Assembly (NCBI GenBank): GCA_029582265.1
Contig: CM055816.1
Location: forward strand, 6,434,913 to 6,498,912
Direction: 5' to 3'
Source: Zoroaster sp. YZ-2022
Taxonomy: Eukaryota; Echinodermata; Asteroidea; Forcipulatida; Zoroasteridae
DNA: 64,000 nt
Positions 36,881 through 49,549 of the stretch are shown here, piece after piece. A model generated the notes under the pieces. That model ran no database searches and was not told the DNA's origin. It saw nothing but the letters and a program-made list of their open reading frames with translations. Both the position numbers and the translations under genes were made by a program. Numbering within the stretch: the stretch's first letter is position 1; each line of letters starts with the position of its first letter.

Positions 36881-39800
36881 GCACTTGTAAACTCCTACTG
36901 ATTTTGACCAGACGAAAGTCAAATTGATTTGATATCTGGTTGATTATGATCTTATTATTTTCCGGGTCAGGGATACTTGTAAAGTTGGTCAGATTATTTG
37001 ACCCGGGAAAATATTCAACAATCAATCTAACTATTCGTCATCCTGACCCGGAAAGTGTCGGGTCAAGTCCAACCCGGCCCACGTCGATTAATGTTGACCC
37101 GATTTCCCGGGGTCTAATGAGATAACATGTCTTCCATGTATTAAGAAGGGCCTTTTATCTATGGCAAACAATCAAAGCATTTTTTGTTTTGTTTTTTAAA
37201 AATATTCAGCTTGAACTGTTAAAATTTTTAGTAAATTTCCATAACAAGTGCATCTTTCTTAATATGAACACATGTTTACCCTTGTTAGGGACGGCAGGAG
37301 ACAAACACAATGTAATTGAAAGGATAACTGTAAATGAAAAGAAACAAACAATGAAATGATCTTCATTGTTGTATATTTTATTTCTCTTTAACTGTCAAAA
37401 TATATTCATAACAGTCATTTTAAAGTTATTGTTTAAAGGCGGTAATATCGTCACGACTACGTTAGAATACAAGAGTTCAAGCTCACCAACTGAAATAAAT
37501 AGTCACATGATAAGGTCATATTCGCGTTGCTGCCGTATTAAATGAGCCAATAATTTTCAGACACTGTGTTCATCTTTTAACCATGATAATGATTCCACGT
37601 CGTAGTATGTTGTTTGATTGTGAGATACTTCGTCCTTTTATCTTTTAAATTCAAATTTGTGTTGTGGGAAATTGATAGTCAAATTTAGAAGAACTATCCT
37701 AATGCTTAAAAAGAATTATGGAACTTTAATTATGATCGGCAAATGTATACTGTTGCTGACACATATGCATGAGAATTTGGTGATGTTTACTACGTTTAGA
37801 TGGGGCCCAGGGATTCAGTCAGCAATATACATTTTAATGGATCACCCAACAGATAATACATTTTTAAATACTATGAATTTGGGGGATTTTTAACGGCCCA
37901 AAAATTCCTCAGTACTATCATTGTTCTAACATGTTACAAAAATACCTTGAATAACCTAGATGCGCCCATGTCCTGAAAAACACCAAGTGAAGGCACAGAC
38001 TGCCACAGAGAAGTAGGCCCTGTAAAATTACCTTTTAAACATACATTAACCCCTTTGAAGAATAGATCAACCTCAACCCTGGCCATTGATTATGTGTTAT
38101 ACAGACTCTGACACACCGTAGTAGTACTAAGTAGCTGTCAGTAATACTTTTAAAGGACAAGGGTTCCAAGAATAATCAACTGGAGGTAAAAGGTGGGAAA
38201 ATTTTATTTTAAAAGTGGAAGAAGTTTAAAATTTGTGTTCAGGGGTTATGATATGATTTTTAATAATGACATGCCAATTTATATAAATTTAAATAAGGAT
38301 GTATATATCAATTATATAATTGATACTGATATATAATGTTGAAGTTTTTCTAGAAAATTGAAATTCTAAATTGTTATTCATAATTAAGATTCTGCTAACA
38401 CAATCTCAGCTTAGATGGTGATGATAATATGCCTTAAGAATCTTGGCTTACAAAACAAGATGGCTTTAATCACCCAGGAGAAAAATTCCAGTTTTAAACT
38501 CATTTTAAGTCCTACGAAATTTAATGGATCCCATTGCTCAATTTGGGATTTTATGATGTATTAATCCGACCCATCCGGACCTAATGGGATGCATTGGGGT
38601 CTTCCTGTTCCTACTTCTTCCAAAGGGAGATATATAAAATTTCCAATAAGGATTGTAACTGGACCTAATGAATTTAACAGGTTCCCATTAGTTCATGACT
38701 TAGGATGTATTAAAATTGGGAAACCGCATCCGACCCACGGGATGCATTAGTCCAGGCTCTATTTCCCAAAAGGGAATAAATTGTGGTCCAATATGATTGT
38801 AACTGACTTAATGGGTTTCTACAGGTTCCCATTAATTTTGGGTGAAGGTATTCCAAGAAATTGCAATCGACCTAAAGGGTTATTGCAGGTTCCCATTGAT
38901 TTAAATGATGGTAACCACAAGAATAAATAATACTGCACTGGGACCCCATGGGTATCGTTTAGGTTCATTGAATAAAGCACAGTATGTAGTTGGACCTAAT
39001 GGGTTATTGTATGTACCCATTCATTTCAACAGGCCAGTGTAGAATCCCATAAGAATTATAACTGACCTAATTAAACTGAAAAATAATGTTCATAGGTAAG
39101 CAAATAAAAATTGTATATTTTATTCTTTCAATTATGCATGGCCATTTTTAAAAAACTTTTAAAGTCGTGTAATTTTTTCTTGAAATGTTTGGACCTTTTT
39201 TAAGAGATATTGTTTAAAATTTTCATCGCCAAAAAAAAATCCTCCAGCTTCAATTTGTTACACATCATCTACGCAAGGAACTGTTTTTTTATGCGTAATA
39301 TTATATTTAGAAGTACCAATGATTTGCACCAAGCCGGTACAGCACAAAGTATAAGAAGGATGCATGTTTTGTGCCAACAACTGTATTTTTCAGTGCATGT
39401 GTTTGAATGGCTTGTTATTTGCAACAATTTGTCAATTTGGATAATTAAATATAACTACCTAGTGATTGATAGTTACTGTAGATTAACAGAACAGAATCAG
39501 ATGGAGTTATGCTGCGATGAATTTGCTCTGTAGTCGGGATGGCAACTGGCACTAATTCTAGTACTAAGGATCTAGGGTTATGTTACCTGATGATGGTAGT
39601 ATTGTATTGTATAATGTACAGTGTACAATACACACAGTTTTACATTCATGATGGAAGGCTGTATAACGTTAGAAAACCATGATGGACAAGACACGAAGAA
39701 AAAGGTAAGAATACCCATATACCGGCCCAGGTTCAGCATACTTTATCGCAGTTTTCACGAACTTATGCGACCGCTCAAAATTCAAATTGATTTAAAATTA

Positions 39801-40329
39801 ATTTACTTTTAGTTATCAAAGTTTATGTACTTACTGATAATTCTTTTTTCCGCCAAATTTCGTCTTGAACGCCTGGCTGTTGGTTCCCAGGTCTCCTTTA
39901 AAAACATTGTTTGGATATGTTTGATATGAGAATATGGCAATAGTAATATAACAAAATATCTATCTTTGTTTACTTTTAGAGTGTCATGGATCAGTCCTCA
40001 TTCGATGAGAGCTAGGAGGGAAGTGAAAGCTGTTCAGGCTGTGAAGTTTAAGAAGTACATGTATATTTGTAAAAAAATACAGGACATTAATAGACTAATA
40101 TTATTATTAGGAAACAGATAAATTAGTAAATTGAGTTTGTCATTAAGATTCGATGAAACTTTCTAAAAATACCTCTGTGCATCTTATGAACATTTTTGAT
40201 TGTCCATTAATAAATCATTTTTCTACAGACTAAAAACAGAGCTTTGTATTACATCATACTACAATAGAGGTAATTTTGAAGGATAAAATGTTAATTATAA
40301 ACATGTGAAAAAAACACCTACATGTAAAT

Positions 40330-41000
40330 GTGCTACTGTGCCAGTGACATCGCTGATTATATTTGGCAGAAAAATTTTATCTAGATCCATTTAGGTGCTT
40401 GCCTTTTTTCCACATGTTTATAATTAATAACTTTACACTGTTAATTAAGAAGAATTCATGGAGCTTGGTGTGTTTGTGATTTACAAAATTTCAATCCCTT
40501 CAAAAGCTAAGTGGGTGATAGAAAATACAAAATAGGCCTTTGGCACTTTTAAATTAGTGCTTATTGGGGTTTCCACACATGTTTCTGTGATTAATGACTT
40601 TTAAATTGCCAGTGCTCAGTGACTTCAAGGTTGATTATATTTGGCAGAAATGTTTACCTATCCATTTAGGTGGTTCACCTTTTCAATATTTATGATTGCA
40701 ACCTTTACATTGTTAATAGAATGATTCAAGTGTCTGAAAGACAATTTGCTTCCTTTATATGAAGCCTGAGGCTTTTGTGATTAACCAAATTTCAATCAAA
40801 TAGGGGTTCTTTTGTACTAAATTAGTGCTCGCTTCCTTATTCTACAATTTATGATTAATGACTTCACCATTTTCCTTTTAAAGAAGTTTGCGAGCTTGTG
40901 ATTAACAATATTTCAACCCCCAAACCTATTGTCTGATAGAAAATACAATAAATATGTTATTTGGTGACTTTTAAATTCAGTTTCTCAAAGGTCATATCAT
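40330..41000. repeat. Degenerate ~280-bp tandem repeat, about 2.5 units
   Basis: GATTATATTTGGCAGAAA recurs at 40357 and 40633. The downstream order (CCATTTAGGTG, TTTATGATTAATGACTT-type, TTGTGATTAACAAATTTC-type, GATAGAAAATACAA) repeats in each unit. Confidence 0.65.
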
Positions 41001-41754
41001 TAATTAACTTGAATTTAATTTATTAAGTTGAAAGAAAATGTTCCAACAAAAACCGCAACATAAACCGTAATATTTCACAGACATGGAATTTAGATCCATC
41101 TGTTTTATGATTGTTTTTCCTGATGAGATGGAGCCATCAACAAGTTTTTGAATTTAACATATGGATTAGTCCGGGTTGTTGAATGATGCCAATGTTGTAA
41201 AACATTTTTTAAATGGTTAAAACCCTTCAGTGACTATTAAAACATATGTTATTAAAGAGATGCTACATCTTTGGTAAGTGTTTGGTTAAGGCATCCATAA
41301 TTTATAAGAGGAGGGATGCATAACAATAAATAATCCTGTGAGAATTTCAGCTAGTTTTGTTGGGCCGTTTACGAGAAAAAAAAAATAGTGTAAATGCATA
41401 TCAGCCTTTTTGTACACATTGTAATGGTTAAAAAATTATCACATCATGCTATATAATTTTAGGGAAAACTTCAGTTCTTTGGCTATTTTCTTTAAAAAGA
41501 CTACTAGTTCAGACGGTATCTTTCAAGACAGGATATTTTGTGAATATATATGTTCTTTCTTACATTTATTACATGTGTTGTATTCTATAGTGGAATTCCT
41601 ACTCAGATTTAATAATTGTACATATAAAGAGTTATTAAGTAATATTGTATGCGTCGCCTGTATGTTGTCCAAAATACAAACCAAAACAAACCAAAGTGGA
41701 TTGCATTTATGTATAATTATGTTCCTGTACATGTATGACCCAGTAGCTCTTCCA

Positions 41755-42240
41755 TTCAGAAGGACCTTCAATGGGGATCCAATCTAACTTAGATATAATT
41801 GTCAGCAAGGTACTGATCCTGATCCATACAATGATCCACCTTCAGCAGGTAACCAAACAGGACCCTAATCATTGGGACCCACGGACCAATATGGAATTTG
41901 AGACATTTTCAATGGGATCCCATTGTATGTGATCCCATTGAAAGGGGTCCCATTGAATGATGAATCCCATTGGAGTCCCATTGCATATGTAACCCAATGG
42001 ATTTATCCAATGGGACCCAATGGATTTCATTCAATGGGACCCAATGGGATTTTCACCACTGGGGATTCCATTGGGATCCTATCACTGGACCCAATATGGA
42101 ATTTCTGATCCCATTGTATGGATCCCACTTGGCAATGATCCATTCCATTAGTCTTGGGATCGATCCCATTACAGATGATCCTGTCCAAAATTTCCATATT
42201 GGGTCCCATTGAATGATCCCATTAAACCTAATGGAATTTT
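41755..42240. repeat. Array of palindrome-like AATGGGATCCCATT words
   Basis: About 25 copies in both orientations of CCCATTG/CAATGGG, often joined as TGGGATCCCATT, within 490 bp. A sparser zone with CTAATGGGTTCCCATT words lies at 38520-39060. Confidence 0.85.
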
Positions 42241-43587
42241 CTCTCCTGGCAATCACTTATTCAATGTAAAAGAAACTAAACATTTTAAACTTTCAATGCA
42301 TGCTAGGGAAATTGAACGACAACACATCCTTTACAAATTTGGTGCACCATTAGGCCTATGCCTGTGTACTTCAAATTATTTGCATGCTATGGGATTTGTC
42401 ACCAGATTCCCCAGAAAATGCACTTTAAATGCAATAGGTTATTAATAGTCACATCCTTACCGGTCAATAAATGACTTGGTGGCATCCTATAGTGGCATGA
42501 CTATAGAGCGGTTTTGCCCTTTAAACCGCCTTTTAACTCTGATGGTGAAAGATGGAAGGAACAAGGTTGCGCCTTTTCACTGCAAACCCAATAGTCTGGA
42601 CTATTACCGTGGACAGTAAAATATCAATTGAATAAGAAATATTTTCAGTGACTAATGATTTTTGTGTATTATAGAGCCGATTAGGGATAAGGCTGTACCA
42701 GGTATCCGGATGACTGAAACTGTCACATTACCGGTTCCATTTTTCAGTTCCAATTACCTGTAAATGACTTTAAATAAATTGACTAAACATTTGTCACACA
42801 AAATGGAAGTCTCCAAATTTTTGTTAACATTTTTGTGTGTTCAAGTCATTTTAATATTGAGGCGGGAAAAGTATTACAATAAGTCCACATTTATTAAGAC
42901 TCTAATTAAAACAAGAGAAACTTGTGTTCATATTGGTTATTTTATATCTGGAGTATTTTCTTAAGTGTTTTTACACGATGACATGGGTAGCCGAAGATCT
43001 CTTTTTGGGGTATCCGGTTCCTGAAATATAAAACCAAAAACACACAGCCTTAAGTAATATTAGTTTTCCACACTTAATCTGCCCATGTCTTTGTTTTTCC
43101 ATTTTCTTTTTTTTCTGTGGGGGTATGTATTCACTGGCAAAAATTAATAAATAATTGTTTGAATGCAGAAAACTTAATATGTTCATCATCCTGACCATAG
43201 TGTAATATTAGATTATTGATGGCAGCAAGCATGATCAACCATTGATCTGAAATAAACATATCATGTAAAAAAAAAATTACATGTAAATGTTTTCAAAGAG
43301 GGATGAAGAATAATGGGTCATGCTAACAAAACACACATAAGTCAGAAACCCCTCATGTTATTAATAATATTATCAGGAAAAAATAATGCAACTTCAGAAA
43401 AATGCCTTTGCTAGGCGTTAGAATAGAATATAATACATGTGACCTCTTCCTTCCTCCATGTGACATTTTCATTATCTCAGTAAAAGGTAGTGACTGTTTG
43501 GCCCAATTTAGTTTAGTTAGAAAAGCACAAACTGCAGTGCAGCAACCACCACGATATGAAATACTGATATGCCAAATTGCCTACTAA

Positions 43588-44134
43588 TGTAAGATACAAT
43601 CGTGTAAGACCACACAGTCTTACAGACCACAGTATTACACCGGAAAACAGGTGTCCTATTATCCAATTAACTTAGGTACCACACAGTCTTACAGACCACA
43701 CAGTATTACACCGGAAAACAGGTGTCCTATTATCCAATTAACTTATGTACAGGTCCACCTTCTTATAGTACCCATTAATCTTAATAAATCCTGTCAATGG
43801 CCAATTTCTATGTCCAGTCCAACAGACTGGCTGTCTGGCCATACTATTGTATGTCTTTTCCCTAGTATTAGATTACACTCACTGATCATGTCAGTGACTA
43901 GTTTTGTAGATATAAATGCCATATATCAACCTCTGTCAGTCTTGCATTCCTCTCTTGTACTCTACGCTACCTCTCTACAAGTGTACCTCTTTGTATAGCC
44001 CTACAGTAAGATTAATAAATCCTGTACTTAGCTCCAAAGAGAAGTCTCCACAGAGTATCTTATTTGTCTTCACTAGATCTCTATACTTTCCTAACTACAT
44101 CGGCCAGCTCCGGTAACATCATTCCAGTGTTACA
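43588..44134 (+). repeat. 5' LTR
   Basis: 547 bp, TG...CA. It contains a two-unit ~70-bp tandem duplication (43605-43745) whose unit carries ACACCGGAAAACAGGTGTCC, an imperfect palindrome. AATAAA lies near the 3' side (44010-44020) and could act in polyadenylation. Confidence 0.9.
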
Positions 44135-44155
44135 TTTGGTAGCAGCAGTTTTACC
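44135..44155 (+). promoter_or_regulatory. Primer-binding site of the LTR element
   Basis: Directly after the LTR the sequence reads TTTGGTAGCAGCAG. Starting with TGG, it has the form complementary to a tRNA 3' CCA end. The tRNA was not identified. Confidence 0.6.
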
Positions 44156-45247
44156 CGCCCGAAGCCATCGATTTGCACACTTGGTGTGCCTGCTTTCTTT
44201 GTGTGCCGAACATTTCCTTGTGGTTTCACCTCCTTGCTCGCCAGAGTTGGACACCGATCGTCGAGGTGAACTAATTTCAGTTTTGCCTGCTATTTCTATG
44301 TGTACGGTGGATGTCGCTCATTTTCCCACCGCCTCCTAGCCAAGGTGAACTTTTCTTCAGCTGCCTTCCCTACGAGCTGTAACCAGTGCTCACCAGCCAA
44401 CCATTTTCAGCCCATGTTTACAACAAGTCAGCTGACGGTTCGCCTGCTTTTGTCATCTTTTCCTGTGATCCTCCCTCCTGACGTCTTTCTGTTCTCTTCT
44501 CCAAGCATCAACCTATTTCCCCTCATCTCTACGGATTGATCGATTCTCCACCTTCACGAACAAACTCGCCATTTCTGCCAGTCGTCACGGTATCTTCTTT
44601 TCCTGTTTGTTCTTCGCGCCTGTCTTCAGACTTTTTATTCTTCGTTGCCTCCTCCGTATTTTCCGGACTGTTGCTGTATTTTCGAGCTTCACCAAATCCT
44701 TGATTCCAGGCTGCTTTGCTGTTCATGTTCTTTTCTCCGGACATGCCTGCATTTGGTGTGTGTGTGCGCTTTTCCAGTGTGCTGACCCTAGTTTCTTCTC
44801 TCTGCCCATTTCTTCGAGTTCTTCAGACTTTTTCTGTGACTACGACGCTTTCATCTTGTGTTGCCACCCCAGCCCTACTGCCGTCTTTTGATCAGCAGCA
44901 CCAGTCAACGCAACGCAAGTTCAATTATCCTATTTATTACTGTCGTATTTCTATATTTTCATTGTTCTTTTCTATATTTTGTATTTTATTGTGCTTGATT
45001 GCGCTTTACTGTTGATCCGCAAGTTTCCGTTCTTTAACCGGTGACTACATTTCATGACTTCGCTTTGTATTCTTTGATTTTTTTATTTTCTTATTGTGCC
45101 CATTCACGTGCTTTCACTATTTTTTCTTCTTGTTCATATTATTTGTCGGTTTATTATTATTTCTCACAATATTTTGCTTGGTTAGTTATGTGCCTGTTCA
45201 TGTCCCCCACCACCAACCACACCCAGTAGCTCCACCCTTCCACTACC

Positions 45248-45515
45248 ATGACTACTCCACAGCTTCCTCACAAGCTTGATTTAAAGTTGGATAACCTCCC
45301 ATCACATGACCATCCCTGCCGCCAGCGCATATTCTCCTCTCCTACTCGTGCCCCTGCTCACCGTTCCAATAGCCCCCATCCCCGTTCTCGCCGCGATACA
45401 TACTACGATTCCCAATCCGATATTGATAATGCACCCCTGTGCCCCTGGCAGTCGTGATCGCTATGTCCACAGCCGGACCGCTACCCTAGCCGTGATTAGT
45501 AATTTGGGGTGTATC
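45248..45515 (+). pseudogene. Short basic Ser/Arg/Pro-rich ORF of the LTR element (possible gag remnant)
   Basis: It starts at ATG 45248 with MTTPQLPHKLDLKLDNLP. It continues through a proline-, serine- and arginine-rich region (HRSNSPHPRSRRDTYYDSQS) and shifts frame near 45430 by a small deletion. The inverted partner at 63730-63984 is intact over 84 codons and ends RDRYPSRD. This is the only frame kept in both copies, which supports a real, if tiny, protein. A nucleic-acid-binding gag remnant is the best guess from charge alone; no capsid motif or zinc knuckle is present. Confidence 0.5.
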
Positions 45516-46020
45516 AGTGCGGGGTTTATTCATTTTACCATGTCGGTTGTTACCTGTTTGTATTGGAATGGTGAACTGGTGTTTTTAGTATAATCATTGT
45601 AAAATGTAACTGCAGAATAGAGTTTAAACTAGAAATACATATTTAGTGCACAGCGTTATATTATTCTGTTAAATTTAATACTTTATTTTTATTTTTTGAA
45701 CATTTCACTTTACACATTTTGTTTGTTAAATACTTTGCTCACATAATTTCCTTTTTGTTTGCGTTATGACTTTCATGTTTTTTAATTGTGTTTTTTGAGG
45801 TTTCTTTTAATTAATTTTTTTCACTCTTCAACCTTGATTTATTCTTAGTCCATGTATCCACATTTTTCTTTTTGCAAGCATGGTTTGAGTTATTTTTATT
45901 TAGTTTTCCATTTCCGCTTTCCCATGGATTATTGTATCAGCATAATTCCTAATTCTTGTGTGTTTGTTTTAATTCTCACGTTTTGAAAATGAGACATTTT
46001 CTTCCCCCAGATGAAAGTAA

Positions 46021-46570
46021 TGTAAGATACAATCGTGTAAGACCACAGTCTTACAGACCACACAGTATTACACCGGAAAACAGGTGTCCTATTATCCAAT
46101 TAACTTAGGTACCACACAGTCTTACAGACCACACAGTATTACACCGGAAAACAGGTGTCCTATTATCCAATTAACTTATGTACAGGTCCACCTTCTTATA
46201 GTACCCATTAATCTTAATAAATCCTGTCAATGGCCACCCCTATGTCCAGTCCAACAGACTGGCTGTCTGGCCATACTATTGTATGTCTTTTCCCTAGTAT
46301 TAGATTACACTCACTGATCATGTCAGTGACTAGTTTTGTGTAGATATAAATGCCATGTATCAACCTCTGGGTCAGTCTTGCATTCCTCTCTTGTACTCTA
46401 CGCTACCTCTCTACAAGTGTACCTCTTTGTATAGCCCTACAGTAAGATTAATAAAATCCTGTACTTAGCCCAAAGAGAAGTCTCCACAGAGTATCTTATT
46501 TGTCTTCACTAGATCTCTATACTTTCCTAACTACATCGGCCAGCTCCGGTAACATCATTCCAGTGTTACA
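46021..46570 (+). repeat. 3' LTR
   Basis: 550 bp, nearly identical to 43588-44134 including the internal ~70-bp tandem duplication. It is followed by the CTAA target copy. Confidence 0.9.
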
Positions 46571-47161
46571 CTAACTAGTAACGTTAGTAGTACTGTAACA
46601 TCCCCCATGTGTGTGTGTGTATTTTGTTAATAAAACAGCGAACAGATCATGTCCACATATCATGATGACCCCTCCATCCATTTTACAGAACAATGACAAT
46701 GGGTTGTACAGTAATAGCTAGCATACATACATAGTCAATCGCACAAAATACGCATTTACATGGCCAGCACATGACCTGGCAGCACAAACTAATGTTAACG
46801 TTATACTTTATAACCATGGTTTTGTAGTCATTATCTGTGTACTAAAACAAACATACATGTATAATAAATGTGAAAGTTTACATACCTTCAAATGAAACAA
46901 AGTAATGAAGACCCTTCCATTCATTGTGAAACGATTCTCCAACGATCATTGGGACGAAACAAAAGACATCGTATCGTAGTTAAAATGGCGGTTGGAAAAT
47001 GTGACCTGCACAGCTGCGTGACGTATTTCTTTTCGTCCAATCAAATGGCTGATTTGCTGACATGACGTCACCGATAAGAAAATTGACCCAGAAATGGGTC
47101 AACAATATTTGACCCGGCAAAAGGGTCAAAAGTTTGACCCGGGAGTTTTAAGAGTGCGGTT

Positions 47162-48630
47162 AATCTCCCGTCCCGACATTAACATTATTGGGTGTGAACC
47201 CTGTGCTACGGTTCACAGTTGAACCCATAGCGCCAGCAATCTGTGGCAGAAATTTATCCCATTGGTTTTGAGACTTCCTCACGTTAGCATCTCACAGCGT
47301 CCATCAGTGTGCGGTTAAACCGCTCCACTTCACCATTTGCCGAAGGTCTATATGGGTGGTTTTTTGCTTTGTGGATTTGCAGAACCTTGCAAAGATCGGA
47401 GAATAATTTACTGAAGTTCCTACCTGACCTGTGACGATTTGGAGCGGGTACCCAAATCTACAGAAAACTCCCTACTGCAGCTTGAGCAGTATAGCCTCTG
47501 CTTTCTGCGAGGGTAATGGATACATTCGACCCATTTCCTGTAAATTGTCCACCATCATGAGTATGTGCTCATTTCCTTTGTGGATTTGGGTAGTGGCCCA
47601 ATGAAGTATGTACTTTCTCCATGCGTATTCCCGCGTGGTAGTTTGTCAAAGGACATTTTCCATGTTTAGTGGCTTTCTTGCTCTGGTTACAGACAGAGCA
47701 AGAAACGATATAGGTTTTGATGTCCCTGTTCATCCCGTACCAAAAGTACTTGGCCCTTATCTTTGCGATGGTCCTGTTAACCCCAGGATGTCCTGCCGAG
47801 GGTAGGTCATGGTTTAATTCAATAACCTGCCTCTGCAACGCTCGCGGTACAACGAGCACATTGTTGTCATAAATTTTCTTCCAGGTAATCCCTTTATCAA
47901 TATGGAACAGGCCTCGGTTTAGCCACACGGATTTTTCCGCTGGACCCCATAGCATAACTGTGCCTTCGGGCGGTTCTTGTTGGGTTGTTATCCAGTGACG
48001 AAGGTGGGTCAATTGACTGTCTTTTTCCTGTTCCTCCTGCATACGCTGTGTCGAAATCGGTTCCTCCGGGCCTTTAGCAACTGCTCCAATAGTACCGTCA
48101 ACTAGATCTTCCCCATCCAGTGAAAACACAGGGCCTTTGGCTATGTGAAGTATGTCAACGGTTGTTACATAGCCACCCAGTTCTTGTGGATTGTCCGCCT
48201 CTATAGTAGTCTTGCTTACATTGGGCTTGGCTGCCAGGGGAATGACATCATCTACCACTTCCTTGACGAAATGAGCCCAGTTCCGATGAGCTTTACGGCA
48301 ATAATTGTATCCCTGACATGGAAAACTCTCCAGCTGGAGGCCCAATCGGTAGTTTCCACATGGTTCCACACTTCCCTCTATGCGCGAAAGTGCATCTGCA
48401 TTCGAGTGCTTCCTCCGAGCCCTATGTTCGACTTTCATGTTGTACTGGCTTAATTCTTCCAGCCATCGGGCTATTTGCCCTTGAGGCTCTTTGAAGTTAA
48501 GTAGCCAGGTGAGACTGGTATGACCGGTTCTGACCAAGAATGGCTTGCCGGGTAAACTTAACCACTGCGAGCAGCTCACGTCTGGTGACACAGTAGCGGC
48601 GCTGTTCCGGTGACAAGGAAACACTCCCAT
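47162..48630 (-). pseudogene. Gypsy RNase H end and integrase, interrupted by R2
   Basis: The frame 48630-47569 first repeats the end of RNase H in another frame. It then carries the tether (EHRARRKHSNADALSR) and the integrase H2C2 zinc domain, with AGHPGVNRT and CSVCNQSKK supplying the His and Cys pairs. The core follows at 47590-47290 in other frames: FIGPLPKSTKG, then VTDQGRNFEG (second catalytic Asp), then SANGQVERFNRT (catalytic Glu). The first catalytic Asp before FIGPLP is replaced by Tyr at a frame change, in both this copy and the inverted one. The gene stops at 47162, where R2 enters. The remainder is at 36345-36880. Confidence 0.85.
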
Positions 48631-49531
48631 ACGCCACTACTCGTTCCTGATCCCCCTGAACTTGGATTAGTTCAGCTCCGATGGCGGTGTTCGACGCATC
48701 CGTGTCCAAAATGAATGGATCATGAGAATTAGGTAAGGCCAGAACGGGAGCGGACATCAGCAATTCCTTGATGTTCTCGAAGGCCTGCTGATGGTCAGTT
48801 TCCCAAGTGAACTTGTTTTTACCCGTGATATTGTAGGGCGGTGCTGCCACTGAGGCATAGTTCTTGAGGAAGGCCCGGTGGTAATTTACCAGTCCTAAAA
48901 ACTGCTCCACCTGCTTGGTGTTTACCGGGACCGGCCAGTCTTTCACTGCCTTCACATGTTCTTCTTTCATTTGCATACCCCTCTCGTCAATGTCCCTGCC
49001 GAGGAATTCCACCCTGCGTTGAAATAAAACACATTTCTTCGGTTTCAACTTTACCTGGAATTCCTGAAGTCGCTGTAGCACTTGTCGAAGGTTTACCACG
49101 TGATCAGAGAAAGATTTCCCCAACACGACTATGTCGTCTAGAAATGCGAGGACAATGTCCCAATTCAGCCCTCTGAGGACAAGGTTCATGACCCGAGAAA
49201 AGGTTGCTGGGGCGTTGCACAACCCAAATCCCATTCGTACGAACTCATATAAGCCGTACTTGGTGACGAAAGCCGTTTTCTTTCGATCCTCCTCATCGAT
49301 TTTTATTTGCCAGTACGCTGAATTGGCATCTAGCTTCGAAAACCAAACATTCTCCGCCAGCGTGTCCAAGCATTCCTCTGTATTCAGCAAGGGATAGACA
49401 TCCTTCCTGGTGATCGCATTGAGCCCTCTATAATCGACACACCATCTGACATTTCCGTCACGTTTCCTCACCAGAACGGGTGCCGATGCCCATTCGGATA
49501 TAGAGGGTTGGATGACGCCTGCAGCTTCCAT
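48497..49531 (-). pseudogene. Gypsy reverse transcriptase and RNase H
   Basis: This 344-residue frame copies the element's RNA into DNA. Visible motifs are VRWCVDYRGLNAIT (residues 28-41), KLDANSAYWQI with the motif A Asp at 69, GFGLCNAPATFSR (101-113), AFLDDIVV with the catalytic pair at 132-133, an FLGLVNYHRAF thumb block, and DTDASNTAIGAEL at 276-288, the start of RNase H. All reverse transcriptase catalytic residues are present here, unlike the inverted copy. A frameshift separates it from protease upstream (near 49530) and from integrase downstream (near 48500-48630), so the polyprotein is broken. Confidence 0.9.
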
Positions 49532-49549
49532 TTTATCCAGTGAGATTTT

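Larger units (their letters stand above)
38150..43190. other. R2 internal 5 kb absent from copy R1
   Basis: The R1 copy jumps from the equivalent of 38150 to that of 43200, so this is either an insertion into R2 or a deletion in R1. It is AT-rich and bracketed by two zones of AATGGG/CCCATT words (38520-39060 and 41755-42240). Between them is a degenerate ~280-bp tandem repeat. Open frames at 39210-39533 and 41446-41787 have no known motif and no supporting copy. Confidence 0.5.
43588..46570 (+). mobile_element. Complete non-autonomous LTR retrotransposon (LARD/TRIM type)
   Basis: Two LTRs (43588-44134 and 46021-46570) begin TGTAAGATAC and end GTGTTACA and are nearly identical, so the insertion is young. 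CTAA flanks both sides (43584-43587, 46571-46574). The internal 1886 bp has a primer-binding-type site right after the 5' LTR and a short basic open frame, but no protease, reverse transcriptase or integrase, so the element must borrow enzymes. A second copy with the same flanks lies inverted at 62652-64000. Confidence 0.9.
36881..47157. mobile_element. Repeat family R, long copy R2 (large DNA transposon, unclassified)
   Basis: Left end GCACTTGTAAACTCC and right end GGGAGTTTTAAGAGTGC are imperfect inverted repeats. The target GGTT is present once before (36877-36880) and once after (47158-47161). Removing R2 rejoins the Gypsy pol frame at GREIN followed by LPADLF, which proves insertion. Both subterminal regions are packed with GGGTCAA/TTGACCC words. 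The copy contains a later LTR element (43588-46570). Without it, R2 is about 7.3 kb. No transposase was recognised, so superfamily is open; a 4-bp duplication and CACT-type ends leave a CMC/Chapaev-like origin possible. Confidence 0.75.

Noticed and set aside
39210..39533. 107-codon frame in R2 as a transposase fragment
   Set aside because: Composition follows AT-rich DNA, no catalytic motif, and no second copy to test conservation.
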